This document shows, in pieces, positions 23,314-32,224 of a stretch of DNA of 64,000 nucleotides. How positions within the stretch are numbered: position 1 is the stretch's first letter; the number at the start of each line of letters is the position of its first letter. The stretch spans positions 744,001 through 808,000 of the forward strand of contig JASGHI010000004.1 of the NCBI GenBank assembly GCA_049841155.1, in the 5' to 3' direction. Below the pieces are notes generated by a model. That model saw only the letters and a program-made list of their open reading frames with translations, ran no database searches and was not told where the DNA came from. The DNA is from ZC4RG30 sp049841155. GTDB lineage: Bacteria; Pseudomonadota; Gammaproteobacteria; Steroidobacterales; Steroidobacteraceae. The position numbers and the translations under genes are program-made.

Positions 23314-24149
23314 CGCAGCGTTACCTGCAGCGGGCTGGTGAGCGAGATGGCGAGCGGCGTGCCGGCCGCGATCTCGACCTCGGTGCCGGTCTTCTTCGCC
23401 GCCACGGCGCCGAGGGCACCGCCGATGATGCCGCCGATCACCTTGTTGCCGCTGCCATGGCCGATCTGGTTGCCGATGATGGCGCCGGCTGCCGCGCCGC
23501 CGGCGATCTTTGCCGTGTCGCGCGCGGTGTCGCTGCGGCCGGTCTGCGTCACCTCGCCATTGATGGGCAGGCTGGCGCCGCCGGACAGCTCGATCTGCTC
23601 GAAGCGCATGGCCAGTGTCGGCACGCCGCCGATCTGCCTGCTGCCCGAGACCACATTGACCACCTGGCCGGAGACCACGGTGCCCTGGGGCAGCGCGACA
23701 TGGCCATCGACGATCACGTCCTGCGCCAGCCGCGCCCGCACGCGGTCACCCACCTGCGCGGTCTTGCTGGTGAGGTCCGAGGAGAGCGTCAGCTCCAGGT
23801 TGGTGCCGGCGGGCACGCTGACCATACGCGGCGCGGGCGCCGGCGCCGGCTTGCTGGCAACCGGAGCGGCAGGAGCGGGCTTCGCTGCCGCGGGCTTCGG
23901 GGCCGGCTTGGGTGCGGGCTTGGGCGCTGCGGCCACTGGAGGCGGCGGGGCAGGCTCGGGGGCCGGTGCGGCGACTGCTGCCTGCTGCTGGGCCAGAGCC
24001 GCTTCGCGTGCGGCCAGGTCCGCCTCGCGCTGCTGCAGTTCGGCCTCACGGGTATCGGTGGCTGCCGCGGGTGGCTGCGCCTGGCCGCAGGCGGCCAGGA
24101 GACCTGCCGCACAGCCGGCGAGCAGAAGATTACGGGGCTTGATCGACAT
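23310..24149 (-). CDS. Lipoprotein with Pro/Ala-rich linker and glycine-zipper domain
   Basis: 279 residues. MSIKPRNLLLAGCAAGLLAACGQAQPP is a lipoprotein signal (LAAC). Next comes a coiled-coil heptad segment (REAELQQREADLAAREAALAQQQAAV, 34-59), a very Pro/Ala/Lys-rich linker (about 62-108), a beta domain (NLELTLSSDLTSKTAQVGDRVRARLAQDVIVDGHVALPQGTVVSGQV), and a glycine-zipper run IAGGAAAGAIIGNQIGHGSGNKVIGGIIGGALGAVAAKK. The last part is like the glycine-zipper 2TM lipoproteins (SlyB/17 kDa antigen type) of the outer membrane. It ends a minus-strand region that starts with the RND pump, 15 bp after that permease's stop, so it may be in the same operon. Role: envelope integrity, inferred. Confidence 0.8.
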   Translation of the reverse strand: MSIKPRNLLLAGCAAGLLAACGQAQPPAAATDTREAELQQREADLAAREAALAQQQAAVAAPAPEPAPPPPVAAAPKPAPKPAPKPAAAKPAPAAPVASKPAPAPAPRMVSVPAGTNLELTLSSDLTSKTAQVGDRVRARLAQDVIVDGHVALPQGTVVSGQVVNVVSGSRQIGGVPTLAMRFEQIELSGGASLPINGEVTQTGRSDTARDTAKIAGGAAAGAIIGNQIGHGSGNKVIGGIIGGALGAVAAKKTGTEVEIAAGTPLAISLTSPLQVTLR

Positions 24150-24164
24150 GATCGGTTCTCCTTC

Positions 24165-27100
24165 TTATCGTGAGCCGATTATCCGGCTCCAAACTGAACG
24201 GGAGCCAACTGTCGTCTGCGGGCTACGGCCGAAGAGCCGGCGCACGCCTATGTAAAATAGCGGCACGAAGAATATGGAAAGCGTCACACCGGTGATCATG
24301 CCGCCGATCACCGCGGTGCCGATGGCGTTCTGGCCCCCGGCGCCGGCGCCGCGGGCCAGCATCAGCGGCAGCACGCCGGCCACGAAGGCCAGCGAGGTCA
24401 TCACGATCGGGCGCAGGCGCAGCCTTGCGGCATGCAGCGTCGCTTCGAGCAGACCCATGCCCGTTTCCTCCGACTTGGCGGCGAATTCCACGATGAGGAT
24501 GGCGTTCTTCGCCGCCAGGCCCATGGTGGTCAGCAAACCGACCTGGAACAGGATGTCGTTCTGCATGCCGCGCAGGTTGGCGGCGATCAGCGCGCCGACG
24601 ATGCCCAGCGGCACGACCAGAAGGACGGCGGCGGGAATGGTCCAGCTCTCGTACAACGCCGCCAGCGCGAGAAACACCACCAGCAGCGACAGCAGGTACA
24701 GCGGCAGCGCCTGCCCGGACGACTGCTGTTCCTGGAAGGAGATGCCGGACCAGGCAAGTCCCACGCCGGCGTTCATCTCGCGGATGATTTCCCCGATGCG
24801 CTGCATGGCCGTGCCCGTGCTCTGGCCGGGCGCCGGCGTGCCCTGGATGGCGAAGGAGGGCACGCCGTTGAAGCGGAACAGCTGCAGGGGCCCGTACATC
24901 CAGTGCCAGCTGGCGATCGAGGCAAAGGGCGCCATCGTGCCGGTGCGGGTACGCAGGTTCCACAGGCCGATGTCCTCGGGCAGCATGCGGAAGGGGGCAT
25001 CGGCCTGCACGTAGACGCGCTTGATGCGTCCCCGGTCGATGAAGTCGTTCACGTAGGCGCCGCCCAGCGCAATGGACAGCAGCGTGTTGACGTCCTGCTG
25101 GGAGATGCCGAGCGCGCCGGCCTTGGGCCGGTCGATGTCGATCTTCAGCTGGGGCTGGTCGTCGATGCCGCTGTAGCGCACATTTGCCAGCACCGGATCG
25201 GCGCGCGCGATCTGCAGGAAGCGCTCGCGGGCCGCGACGAAGTCGTCGTAACCCAGTCCGCCCACGTTCAGCAGCTGCAGGTCGAAGCCCGACGCATTGC
25301 CCAGGTCCGGTACCGGAGCGGGAACCGAGGTGATGATGCGCGCCTGACGGTCGTTGGCGAAGTGCTCGGCGATGCGCCGCGCGATGACCGAGGCACGCTG
25401 ATCAGGCCTGCGCCGTTCGCTCCAGTCCTTGAGGACGATGGAGGCCTGGCCCTGGCTCTGGCCACTGCCCGTGTTGCTGAAACCCGGCTGGGAATAGACG
25501 CCGACGAGCGAGTCTTTTTCGTTTTCCAGAATGTAGTCGGCCACCCGGTCGGTCACCGCGGCGGTCTGCTCCAGCGTCGCGCCCTCGGGCAGCATGTACA
25601 GCCCGTTGAAGCGCCCCTGATCCTCCTCCGGCAGGAAGGAGGTCGGTGTATGCGCGAACAGCAGCCAGATTGCACCGCAGATGAGTCCGTAGACGCCGTA
25701 CCAGAGCGCGCGCTTGGGAATCATCCGGCCGATGGTGGCTACGTAACCTTTCTGCGAGCGGTCCACCAGGTTGTTGAAGGCGCCGAACGGGCCATGCCGG
25801 TGCCCGTCGCCGGGCGGATGGGGCTTGAGCAACTGGGCGCACAGTGCGGGCGTGAGCGTCAGCGCCACGAACAGCGACAGCATCATGGCCGCCACCAGCG
25901 TCACCGAGAACTGCCGGTAGATGACACCGGTGGCTCCGCCGAAGAATGCCATCGGCAGGAACACGGCCGACAGCACGACGGCGATGCCGGTCAGTGCGCT
26001 GGTGATCTCGCGCATCGACTCGCGCGTGGCTTCGATGGGCGTCAGGTTGCGCTCGCGCATCAACCGCTCGACGTTCTCCACCACGACGATGGCATCGTCC
26101 ACCAGCAGGCCGATGGCCAGCACCGTGCCGAACATCGTCAGCATGTTGACGGACATGCCGGCCACGTACAGCACCGCGAAGGTGCCGAGCAGCACGATGG
26201 GAACGGTGATGGCCGGGATCAGTGTCGAACGCCAGTTCTGCAGGAACAGGAAGATCACGACCACCACCAGGGCGATGCCTTCCAGCAGCGTCGTCACCAC
26301 GCCATGGATGGAGCGCTCGACGAAGGGCGAGACGTCGACGGGATAGGTGACCTCGACGCCGGGCGGAAACTGCGGCCGCAACTGCTGGATGACGTCCTTG
26401 ACGGCGGCGATGGTCTCCAGCGCATTGGCTTCCGGCGTGAGCCGGATGGACATGGCCGCGGCCGGATAACCATTGTAGCGGTGGGCAACATTGTAGGACT
26501 CGGACCCCATCTCCACGCGCGCCACGTCGTCGACCCGCACGGTGGAACCGTCGGGATTGGTGCGCAGCAGGATCTGCTTGAACTGGTCGGGGGAGGTAAA
26601 GCGCGCCTGCACGTTCACGACGGCGTTGAGCTGCTGGCCGGGCACCACCGGCAGCGCGCCGAGCTGGCCGGCCGATACCTGCACGTTCTCGGCCTGGATG
26701 GCTGAGACCACGTCCGAAGGCGTCAGGCGCAGCGCGGCGAGGCGGTGCGGATCGAGCCAGATGCGCATGGCGTACTGGCCGCCGAACACTCCGAGGTCAC
26801 CGATTCCCGGGGTGCGGTTGACCGGGTCGACCAGCACGCTGTTGAGGAAGTCCGCCAGGTCCGCCGGCCGCATCCGGCGCGACGTGTCGTAAATCGTGAC
26901 CTGCAGCGAAGTGGCGGGAGCCGCCTTGCGCACGGTCACGCCCTGGCGCTGCACTTCTGCGGGCAGGCGGGGCATGGCCTGCTGCACCCGGTTCTGCACC
27001 TGCACCTGCGCCACGTCGGCATCGGTGCCGGGCACGAAGCTCACGTTGATGCGCGACGCCCCGTTGGAGCTGCTGCTGGAATCCATGTAGAGGAAGCCGT

Positions 27101-27320
27101 CGAGCGCAGACAGCTGCTGCTCGATGAGCTGCGTCACGGTCTGGTCGAGGATTTCGCCGCTGGCGCCTGGATAGTTCGCGGAGATCTGCACCGAAGGCGG
27201 CGCCACCCGCGGATACTGCGTGATCGGCAGCCGCGGCAGCGCCATCAGGCCGGCAACCGCGATGCCGATCGCGATGACCCAGGCGAAGACCGGCCGGTCG
27301 ATGAAGAACCAGGAAATCAT
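24165..27320 (-). CDS. RND efflux permease, AcrB/HAE1 family
   Basis: 1051 residues. The N-terminus MISWFFIDRPVFAWVIAIGIAVAGLMALPRLPITQYPRVAPP is typical of AcrB-type pumps. Further hallmarks are GLLVDDAIVVVENVERLM, which holds the Asp-Asp pair of the proton relay in helix 4, and the ISFQEQQSSGQALPLYLLSLLVVFLALAALYESW segment of the second half. There are two sets of six helices and two large periplasmic loops. It is the proton-driven inner-membrane engine of a tripartite multidrug pump. It overlaps its adaptor gene by 4 bp. No outer-membrane factor is encoded nearby, so it must share a TolC-type channel. Substrates not predictable. Confidence 0.95.
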   Translation of the reverse strand: MISWFFIDRPVFAWVIAIGIAVAGLMALPRLPITQYPRVAPPSVQISANYPGASGEILDQTVTQLIEQQLSALDGFLYMDSSSSSNGASRINVSFVPGTDADVAQVQVQNRVQQAMPRLPAEVQRQGVTVRKAAPATSLQVTIYDTSRRMRPADLADFLNSVLVDPVNRTPGIGDLGVFGGQYAMRIWLDPHRLAALRLTPSDVVSAIQAENVQVSAGQLGALPVVPGQQLNAVVNVQARFTSPDQFKQILLRTNPDGSTVRVDDVARVEMGSESYNVAHRYNGYPAAAMSIRLTPEANALETIAAVKDVIQQLRPQFPPGVEVTYPVDVSPFVERSIHGVVTTLLEGIALVVVVIFLFLQNWRSTLIPAITVPIVLLGTFAVLYVAGMSVNMLTMFGTVLAIGLLVDDAIVVVENVERLMRERNLTPIEATRESMREITSALTGIAVVLSAVFLPMAFFGGATGVIYRQFSVTLVAAMMLSLFVALTLTPALCAQLLKPHPPGDGHRHGPFGAFNNLVDRSQKGYVATIGRMIPKRALWYGVYGLICGAIWLLFAHTPTSFLPEEDQGRFNGLYMLPEGATLEQTAAVTDRVADYILENEKDSLVGVYSQPGFSNTGSGQSQGQASIVLKDWSERRRPDQRASVIARRIAEHFANDRQARIITSVPAPVPDLGNASGFDLQLLNVGGLGYDDFVAARERFLQIARADPVLANVRYSGIDDQPQLKIDIDRPKAGALGISQQDVNTLLSIALGGAYVNDFIDRGRIKRVYVQADAPFRMLPEDIGLWNLRTRTGTMAPFASIASWHWMYGPLQLFRFNGVPSFAIQGTPAPGQSTGTAMQRIGEIIREMNAGVGLAWSGISFQEQQSSGQALPLYLLSLLVVFLALAALYESWTIPAAVLLVVPLGIVGALIAANLRGMQNDILFQVGLLTTMGLAAKNAILIVEFAAKSEETGMGLLEATLHAARLRLRPIVMTSLAFVAGVLPLMLARGAGAGGQNAIGTAVIGGMITGVTLSIFFVPLFYIGVRRLFGRSPQTTVGSRSVWSRIIGSR

Positions 27321-28438
27321 GTTTCGGAGGAGGCGATGCGCACGCCGTCTCCCGGAGTGGTGTTCTGGCCGCCTTCCACGATGATGGTCTCGCCGGGGGC
27401 GAGGCCCTGTTCGATCAGCCAGCGCGCTCCGAAGGCGCGCGACACCGTGACATCGCGCAACGCGATCTTGCCTTCACCATCCACCAGGCGCACGAAGGAG
27501 CGTCCCTGGCGGTCGCGCTCCAGCGCATGCTGCGGGATCAGGATGGCCTGCGGGTTCACGCCCTCGGTGATCACCGCCTTGACGTACATGCCCGGCAGCA
27601 GCACGCCGTCGGGATTGGGGAATTCCGCGCGCAGCGCGACCGCGCCCGTGGTGACATCCACGGTGACCTCGGCGAGGCGCAGGCGGCCTTTCTGGGAGTA
27701 GTGCGTACCGTCTTCGAGGACCAGCTCGACATTGCCGACGGTATCGCCGCTGCGGTCCAGATGGCCCTGCTGGGCCTCGCGGCGCAACCGCAGCAGGTCG
27801 GCGCTGGACTGGGTGAAATCAACGTATACCGGATCCAGCTGCGAGACCGTGGTCAGCGGGGCGGCCTGGCTGGCGCTGACCAGCGCGCCGGGGGTGACCA
27901 GGCTGCGGCCGGTGCGGCCCGACACCGGAGCCGTCACTCGCGTCCACTGCAGGTCGATGCGCGCGGCGCTGGCCGCGGCCTCGCGTTCGCGCACCGTGGC
28001 CAGCGCCTGGGCGTAGGCCGCATCGGCATTGTCGTAGTCCTGCTGGCTGATGGTCTTCTCGGGCAGCAGGCTGCGGTAGCGCTGCACCAGCAGTTCACTG
28101 ACGCGCGCCGCGGCGCGGGCACTGGCGAGGGATGCCTCGGCCCGCTCCAGCGCGGCGCGGAACGGCGCGGGATCGATCTGGTAGAGAGTCTGGCCCTGGC
28201 GTACTACGGCGCCTTCGGTGAAGAGGCGTTCGCGGATGATGCCGCCGACTTGCGGCCGTACCTCGGCCGAGGCCTGGGCTGTCACGCGTCCGGGCAGCTC
28301 GGTCTGCATGTTCAGAGGCTCGGTCCGGACCGTCAGTGTGGTGACTTCGGGTGCGGCGCGTTCCGGGGGCGGGGCTTGCTTGCTGCAGGCGGTGCAGGCG
28401 AGCAGCAAGCTGGTCCAGAGCATCGTATGACGCAGCAT
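27317..28438 (-). CDS. RND efflux periplasmic adaptor (AcrA-like lipoprotein)
   Basis: A 373-residue membrane-fusion protein. The N-terminus MLRHTMLWTSLLLACTACSKQAPP has a lipobox, so it is anchored to the inner membrane. AcrA-type domains follow in order: barrel-sandwich half (VRPQVGGIIRERLFTEGAVVRQGQTLYQIDP), alpha-helical hairpin (about 95-165), second lipoyl half (TRVTAPVSGRTGRSLVTPGALV), beta-barrel and membrane-proximal domain (HALERDRQGRSFVRLVDGEGK). It links the AcrB-type permease, ATGA-coupled downstream, to an outer-membrane channel. No TetR-type repressor is nearby, unlike many acrAB loci. The promoter should lie in the 54-bp gap to the diguanylate cyclase stop or further upstream. 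Confidence 0.94.
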   Translation of the reverse strand: MLRHTMLWTSLLLACTACSKQAPPPERAAPEVTTLTVRTEPLNMQTELPGRVTAQASAEVRPQVGGIIRERLFTEGAVVRQGQTLYQIDPAPFRAALERAEASLASARAAARVSELLVQRYRSLLPEKTISQQDYDNADAAYAQALATVREREAAASAARIDLQWTRVTAPVSGRTGRSLVTPGALVSASQAAPLTTVSQLDPVYVDFTQSSADLLRLRREAQQGHLDRSGDTVGNVELVLEDGTHYSQKGRLRLAEVTVDVTTGAVALRAEFPNPDGVLLPGMYVKAVITEGVNPQAILIPQHALERDRQGRSFVRLVDGEGKIALRDVTVSRAFGARWLIEQGLAPGETIIVEGGQNTTPGDGVRIASSET

Positions 28439-28492
28439 ATATGTTCCATTCTGACTGAAGCCGTGATGCGGCTCCAGTGCTTCAGTAAACCC

Positions 28493-30403
28493 TCACAAGG
28501 CTTCCTGCAACCGCGGATGGGGAGACTGCGCCGTGACCACCCGGTCCCGGCCCGAGGCCTTGGCCCTGTAGAGCGCGCCGTCGGCGCGCTGCAGCAGCGC
28601 GCTGACCGAATCGCCCGGCCGTGACATGGCAACCCCGATGCTGACCGTGATGGCGCCCAGTTCGGGAGCGATGGAGGCGATGTCCGTGGCGCTGACATGG
28701 GTGCGCAGCGTTTCGGCGCGCGCGGTTGCAAGACGCAGATCGGTGCCGGGAATCACCACCAGGAATTCTTCACCTCCGATGCGGCCGAGGAACTCCGGGG
28801 GCTGCAGCATGGCCTTGAGACGCCCGGCCACCAGCCCCAGCACCCGGTCGCCGATGACATGGCCGAAGGTATCGTTGATGCGCTTGAAATGGTCGATGTC
28901 CAGCAGCACCGCAGCCACCCCCTGGTCCCCTGCCTGCAGGGCCACCGGCAGCAGCGACAGCACGGCGCGCCGGTTGGGCACGCCGGTGAGCTCGTCGGTG
29001 AGTGCCAGGTGGCGCATGCGCCGGGAGTTGCGGTTGTGGTGCAGGGCGAGCGTGGCCAGGAGCCCGGCCAGCAGCACGATGAGGCCTGACACCACATACT
29101 GCAGGTTGCGCGCCCGGCGGGTCTGCTCCAGCAGCTTCTGGTTCGCCATGCTCTCGCGCAGCAGCGCGCCGTATTCCTTCTCGCGCGTGGCTGTGTCGAA
29201 CTCGACCTTCAGCACGGCGAAATGCTGATCGATCTGGTTGCGCAGCAGCTGTTCGGAGGTGGCCTTCGCGGCATCCTGCCACTGGAAGGCCCGCCGCCAG
29301 TCGCCCAGTTCCGAGTCCACCAGCGCCAGCTGCTCGTAGGCGGCGACCATTTCCAGCTGGGCGCCGGCACCGCGGAACACGGCGAGCGCAGAGGCCAAGA
29401 GCTGACGCGCCTGCATCAGCTGGCCGAGCGAGCGCTGGGCCATTGCTTCGGTGAGAGAGATCAGCGCGCCGAGCCGGGTGTCGATCTGCTCCTGCTGCAG
29501 CGCGTGCGCGTGGCGCAGTTCACCCAGCGCCGCCTGGGCATCACCGCGCGCCAGCGCCACGGCGGCCAGGCCGCGCAGTGCATAGGCCTGGCCGCGGGCA
29601 TAGTCGATTTCACGGCTGGTGCGGTAGGCAGACTCGAAGGACTGTCTGGCCTGGCGCCAGTTGCCGATGCGCTCGGACACCCGCCCCATGTTGTGTTCGG
29701 TCACCACCGTGTCGCGCAGCAGGCCTGCGGCACGCTGCTTCTGCAGTGCGCGCGAGTAGATCTCGTAGGCCTGCGTGCTGTCGCCCATGCGGTTGTAGGC
29801 GGTGGCAATGCCATTGAGGGCATTGAGCGCATGCAGCGAGAGGCCGGTCTTCTCGTACAGCTCCTGGGCACGCCGCAGGTCTGCGAGCCCCTGCGCGTAG
29901 CTGCCCTGCATGTCGTGCATGAAGCCGCGCGCGAACAGCGCTCCGGCCAGCATCTCATCGTCCTGCGCGCTGGTGGCCGTGGATACGGCCTGGTCGTAGA
30001 GCGCGAGCGCCTCGGCGTTCTCGGCCTGCATTTCGTGGCCTTCGCCGCGGCAGGTCAGAAGGCCCGCGCGCAGTCCCTGGCGCCGCAGGCGGGCCTGCAG
30101 CCCCTGCATCATTCCCACCTGCTGCTCCAGCGCGGCCAGATCGCGTTCGGAGTAGTACTCGCACAGCAGCAGCCGCGCGCGGAATTCCTGGTCGACGTCC
30201 GGTTGTGCCGCAAGGCGCTGCAATGCCTGTTCGGCCAGGCGGCGTGTCTGGTTGGCGTTGTGGCGCAGCGCCACCGTGGCCTCTGCCAGCAGCCCTTCGA
30301 CGATGCTGTCCGGCGCGGCAGCCGGCGCCGCCGCCAGCAATGGCTGGCCGGCCAGCAGCAGGGGCAGCACCCAACGGGCGGGCGGCAGGCGGAAGAAGGA
30401 CAT
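28493..30403 (-). CDS. Periplasmic-TPR diguanylate cyclase
   Basis: 636 residues. The signal helix (ARWVLPLLLAGQPLLAAAPA) is followed by a long periplasmic helical region of TPR-type repeats (about 40-410; for example YDQAVSTATSAQDDEMLAGALFARGF and AYEIYSRALQKQ), a membrane helix at about 433-455, then a cytoplasmic GGDEF domain. The active loop is GGEEF (543-547), so cyclase activity is likely. No RxxD inhibitory site precedes it (LQPPEFLG instead), so feedback control should be weak. It would make c-di-GMP in response to an extracytoplasmic signal sensed by the TPR domain. A TATTGT element 6 nt before the ATG (30410-30415) suggests a leaderless message. Confidence 0.9.
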   Translation of the reverse strand: MSFFRLPPARWVLPLLLAGQPLLAAAPAAAPDSIVEGLLAEATVALRHNANQTRRLAEQALQRLAAQPDVDQEFRARLLLCEYYSERDLAALEQQVGMMQGLQARLRRQGLRAGLLTCRGEGHEMQAENAEALALYDQAVSTATSAQDDEMLAGALFARGFMHDMQGSYAQGLADLRRAQELYEKTGLSLHALNALNGIATAYNRMGDSTQAYEIYSRALQKQRAAGLLRDTVVTEHNMGRVSERIGNWRQARQSFESAYRTSREIDYARGQAYALRGLAAVALARGDAQAALGELRHAHALQQEQIDTRLGALISLTEAMAQRSLGQLMQARQLLASALAVFRGAGAQLEMVAAYEQLALVDSELGDWRRAFQWQDAAKATSEQLLRNQIDQHFAVLKVEFDTATREKEYGALLRESMANQKLLEQTRRARNLQYVVSGLIVLLAGLLATLALHHNRNSRRMRHLALTDELTGVPNRRAVLSLLPVALQAGDQGVAAVLLDIDHFKRINDTFGHVIGDRVLGLVAGRLKAMLQPPEFLGRIGGEEFLVVIPGTDLRLATARAETLRTHVSATDIASIAPELGAITVSIGVAMSRPGDSVSALLQRADGALYRAKASGRDRVVTAQSPHPRLQEAL

Positions 30404-30533
30404 CCTGTAACAATATCATTCAGGCCTGCAGCCAGTGTGCGCCCTGCGTCAAAGTCGTATGCCCGGTGCGCAGATTGTGGGCTACTATTTGCCGGTCCGA
30501 CCGAAGAACCAGAATTGCAGGTTGCGACCCAGC

Positions 30534-30929
30534 ATGAAGCGCATCGAGCTGCCCCGTCCCATCGAGGACTATTTCGCGTTCGCCGAGCTGCCGCCGGGAG
30601 ACAGGGGGCGGCGTTTCACCATCACCTTCACCTACTTCGAAGCCGAACGGCTCGACCGTCTGCAATGGTGGTGGCAGCTCAACGCCGCGCAGGAGCGCAG
30701 CGGCGGCGAGATGGCGCTGGCACAGGCGCGGCGCGAGGCCGTGGACCGGTTCCGGGCGCACATCGAAACCTGGCTCATCAATAGCCACCGGCGTCTGACC
30801 GGCGGCGAGCCGTTCCCGTTTCTCGAGCAGCTGGCCGAGCCGCAGGCGCAGCCGGAGCCCGCCGAAGCCGTGGATCTGGCGGTGCCGGGCGATGCGCCAT
30901 GGCGCAACTCCCGCGCCGTCAACCACTGA
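30534..30929 (+). CDS. Small hypothetical protein
   Basis: 131 residues from ATG 30534; an upstream in-frame ATG at 30435 sits in the divergent promoter zone and has no coding look. I do not recognise a family. Visible features: MKRIELPRPIEDYFAFAELPPGDRGRRFTITFTYFEAERLDRLQWWWQLNAAQERSGGEMALAQARREAVDRFRAHIETWLINSHRRLTG. It is a soluble alpha/beta protein with a Trp-rich WWW segment and an acidic Pro-rich C-terminus. No signal peptide. It lies between a divergent diguanylate cyclase and the MdtA-like adaptor gene, 94 bp before the latter, and could be expressed alone or with that operon. Confidence 0.55.
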   Translation: MKRIELPRPIEDYFAFAELPPGDRGRRFTITFTYFEAERLDRLQWWWQLNAAQERSGGEMALAQARREAVDRFRAHIETWLINSHRRLTGGEPFPFLEQLAEPQAQPEPAEAVDLAVPGDAPWRNSRAVNH

Positions 30930-30941
30930 GCGCCGGCCTGC

Positions 30942-30963
30942 AAATCCACATTAAATCCACATT
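30942..30963. repeat. Tandem 11-bp direct repeat upstream of the MdtABC-like operon
   Basis: AAATCCACATT occurs twice, perfectly and back to back (30942-30952 and 30953-30963), in an AT-rich segment 61-82 bp before the adaptor start. Tandem direct repeats of about 11 bp are the usual binding layout of OmpR/PhoB-class response regulators; BaeR controls mdtABC in E. coli. No response-regulator gene is in this window. Confidence 0.55.
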
Positions 30964-31023
30964 TATTTGTTGGAATCCTGCTCCGGCGGGAACCCTTGAG
31001 CGCCAGGAAGGTCTAATTCTTAG

Positions 31024-32217
31024 ATGTCCCCCCGAAACGTCATCATTCTCGGAGTGGCCGCGGCGCTGGTCGCCGGCGGCTGGTACCTGATCTCCCGCAA
31101 TGCGGCCCCGCAAGGCGGGCCTGGTCCCGGTGGACGCGGGTTCGATGCCTGGAAGCAGCCGGTTCCGGTGCGCGTGGTGCCGGCAGCCCAGGAGCGCCTG
31201 TCGCTGCAGGTGCGCAGCATCGGCACCGTGACTCCCTACAACACGGTGGTAGTGCGCAGCCGCGTGGATGGTCCACTGCTGCGAGTGCTGTTCAACGAAG
31301 GGCAGCGGGTGCGTGCCGGCGAGCTGCTCGCCGAAATCGATCCCGAGCCCTACCGTATCCGCCTGGCCCAGGCCGAAGGTGCACAGCAGCAGAACCAGGC
31401 CCAGCTGCGCAATGCGGAGCTGGAGCTGGAGCAGTACCAGCGCGTAATCGAGGCGGGCACCATTCCGCGGCAGACGCTAGACCGCCAGCAGGCGCTGGTG
31501 AACCAGCTGCGCGGCACGCTCAAGTCCGACCAGGCCCAGGTGGACGAGGCGAGACTGCAGCTGAGCTACACGCGCATCGTGGCGCCCATCGCCGGCCGGG
31601 TGGGATTGCGCCGCGTGGATCCGGGCAACCTGGTCAGCGCCAACGATGCCAACGGCCTCGTGACCATCACGCAGACCCAGCCCATTTCCGTGCTGCTGAC
31701 CATCCCCGAAGCCGAGCTGCCCGGGTTGCGCTCCGGGCTTGCGGCCGGCAAGGGGCTGACCATCCAGGCCTGGGACCGCAGCGGCCGCCAGCGTCTGGCC
31801 GATGGGGTGCTGCACACGCTCGACAACCAGATCGATACCGCCACCGGCACCTTGAAGCTCAAGGCCGAATTCGCCAATGCGGACGATGCGCTGTTCCCGA
31901 ACCAGTTCGTGAATACGGTGCTGGAGATCGGCGAAATGCCCGCTGCCATCACCATCCCTGCCGATGCGGTGCAGTACGGTTCGCGCGGCACCTATGTCTA
32001 CATGGTCGCCGACGGCAAGGCGCAGCTGCGCGAGGTGAGTGTCGGACCCACCGTGGACGGCCGCTCGGCCGTCACTCAGGGCCTTGCGGCCGGGGAGTCG
32101 GTGGTGCTGGAGGGTCTGGACCGGTTGCGTGAGGGCAGTGACGTGATCGTCGTGGATGGCAGCGCGCCTGCCGCCGCCACGCGCAATGCGCCGCCCGCAA
32201 CGCCTGCCGAAAGCTGA
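31024..32217 (+). CDS. mdtA: RND efflux adaptor, MdtA-like
   Basis: A 397-residue membrane-fusion protein. The N-terminal helix (VIILGVAAALVAGGWYLI) anchors it and there is no lipobox. The mature part shows MdtA-type domains: VRSIGTVTPYNTVVVRSRVDGPLLRVLFNEGQRVRAGELLAEIDPEPYRIRLAQ, the helical hairpin with EQYQRVIEAGTIPRQTLDRQQALV, TRIVAPIAGRVGLRRVDPGNLVSANDANGLVTITQTQPISVLLTIPE, and the C-terminal barrel. It is followed 7 bp later by a permease gene. Adaptor plus two different permeases matches the E. coli mdtABC plan. An 11-bp tandem repeat lies in its upstream region. The GGAAGG at 31005-31010 is the only ribosome-binding-site candidate, with long spacing. Confidence 0.9.
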   Translation: MSPRNVIILGVAAALVAGGWYLISRNAAPQGGPGPGGRGFDAWKQPVPVRVVPAAQERLSLQVRSIGTVTPYNTVVVRSRVDGPLLRVLFNEGQRVRAGELLAEIDPEPYRIRLAQAEGAQQQNQAQLRNAELELEQYQRVIEAGTIPRQTLDRQQALVNQLRGTLKSDQAQVDEARLQLSYTRIVAPIAGRVGLRRVDPGNLVSANDANGLVTITQTQPISVLLTIPEAELPGLRSGLAAGKGLTIQAWDRSGRQRLADGVLHTLDNQIDTATGTLKLKAEFANADDALFPNQFVNTVLEIGEMPAAITIPADAVQYGSRGTYVYMVADGKAQLREVSVGPTVDGRSAVTQGLAAGESVVLEGLDRLREGSDVIVVDGSAPAAATRNAPPATPAES

Positions 32218-32224
32218 ACCGGCC

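Noticed and set aside
24432..26705. 757-codon open frame on the plus strand
   Set aside because: It is antisense to the AcrB-like gene and low in hydrophobic or motif content; a shadow.
29222..30784. 520-codon open frame on the plus strand
   Set aside because: Antisense to the TPR-cyclase and spans the divergent promoter; no motifs.
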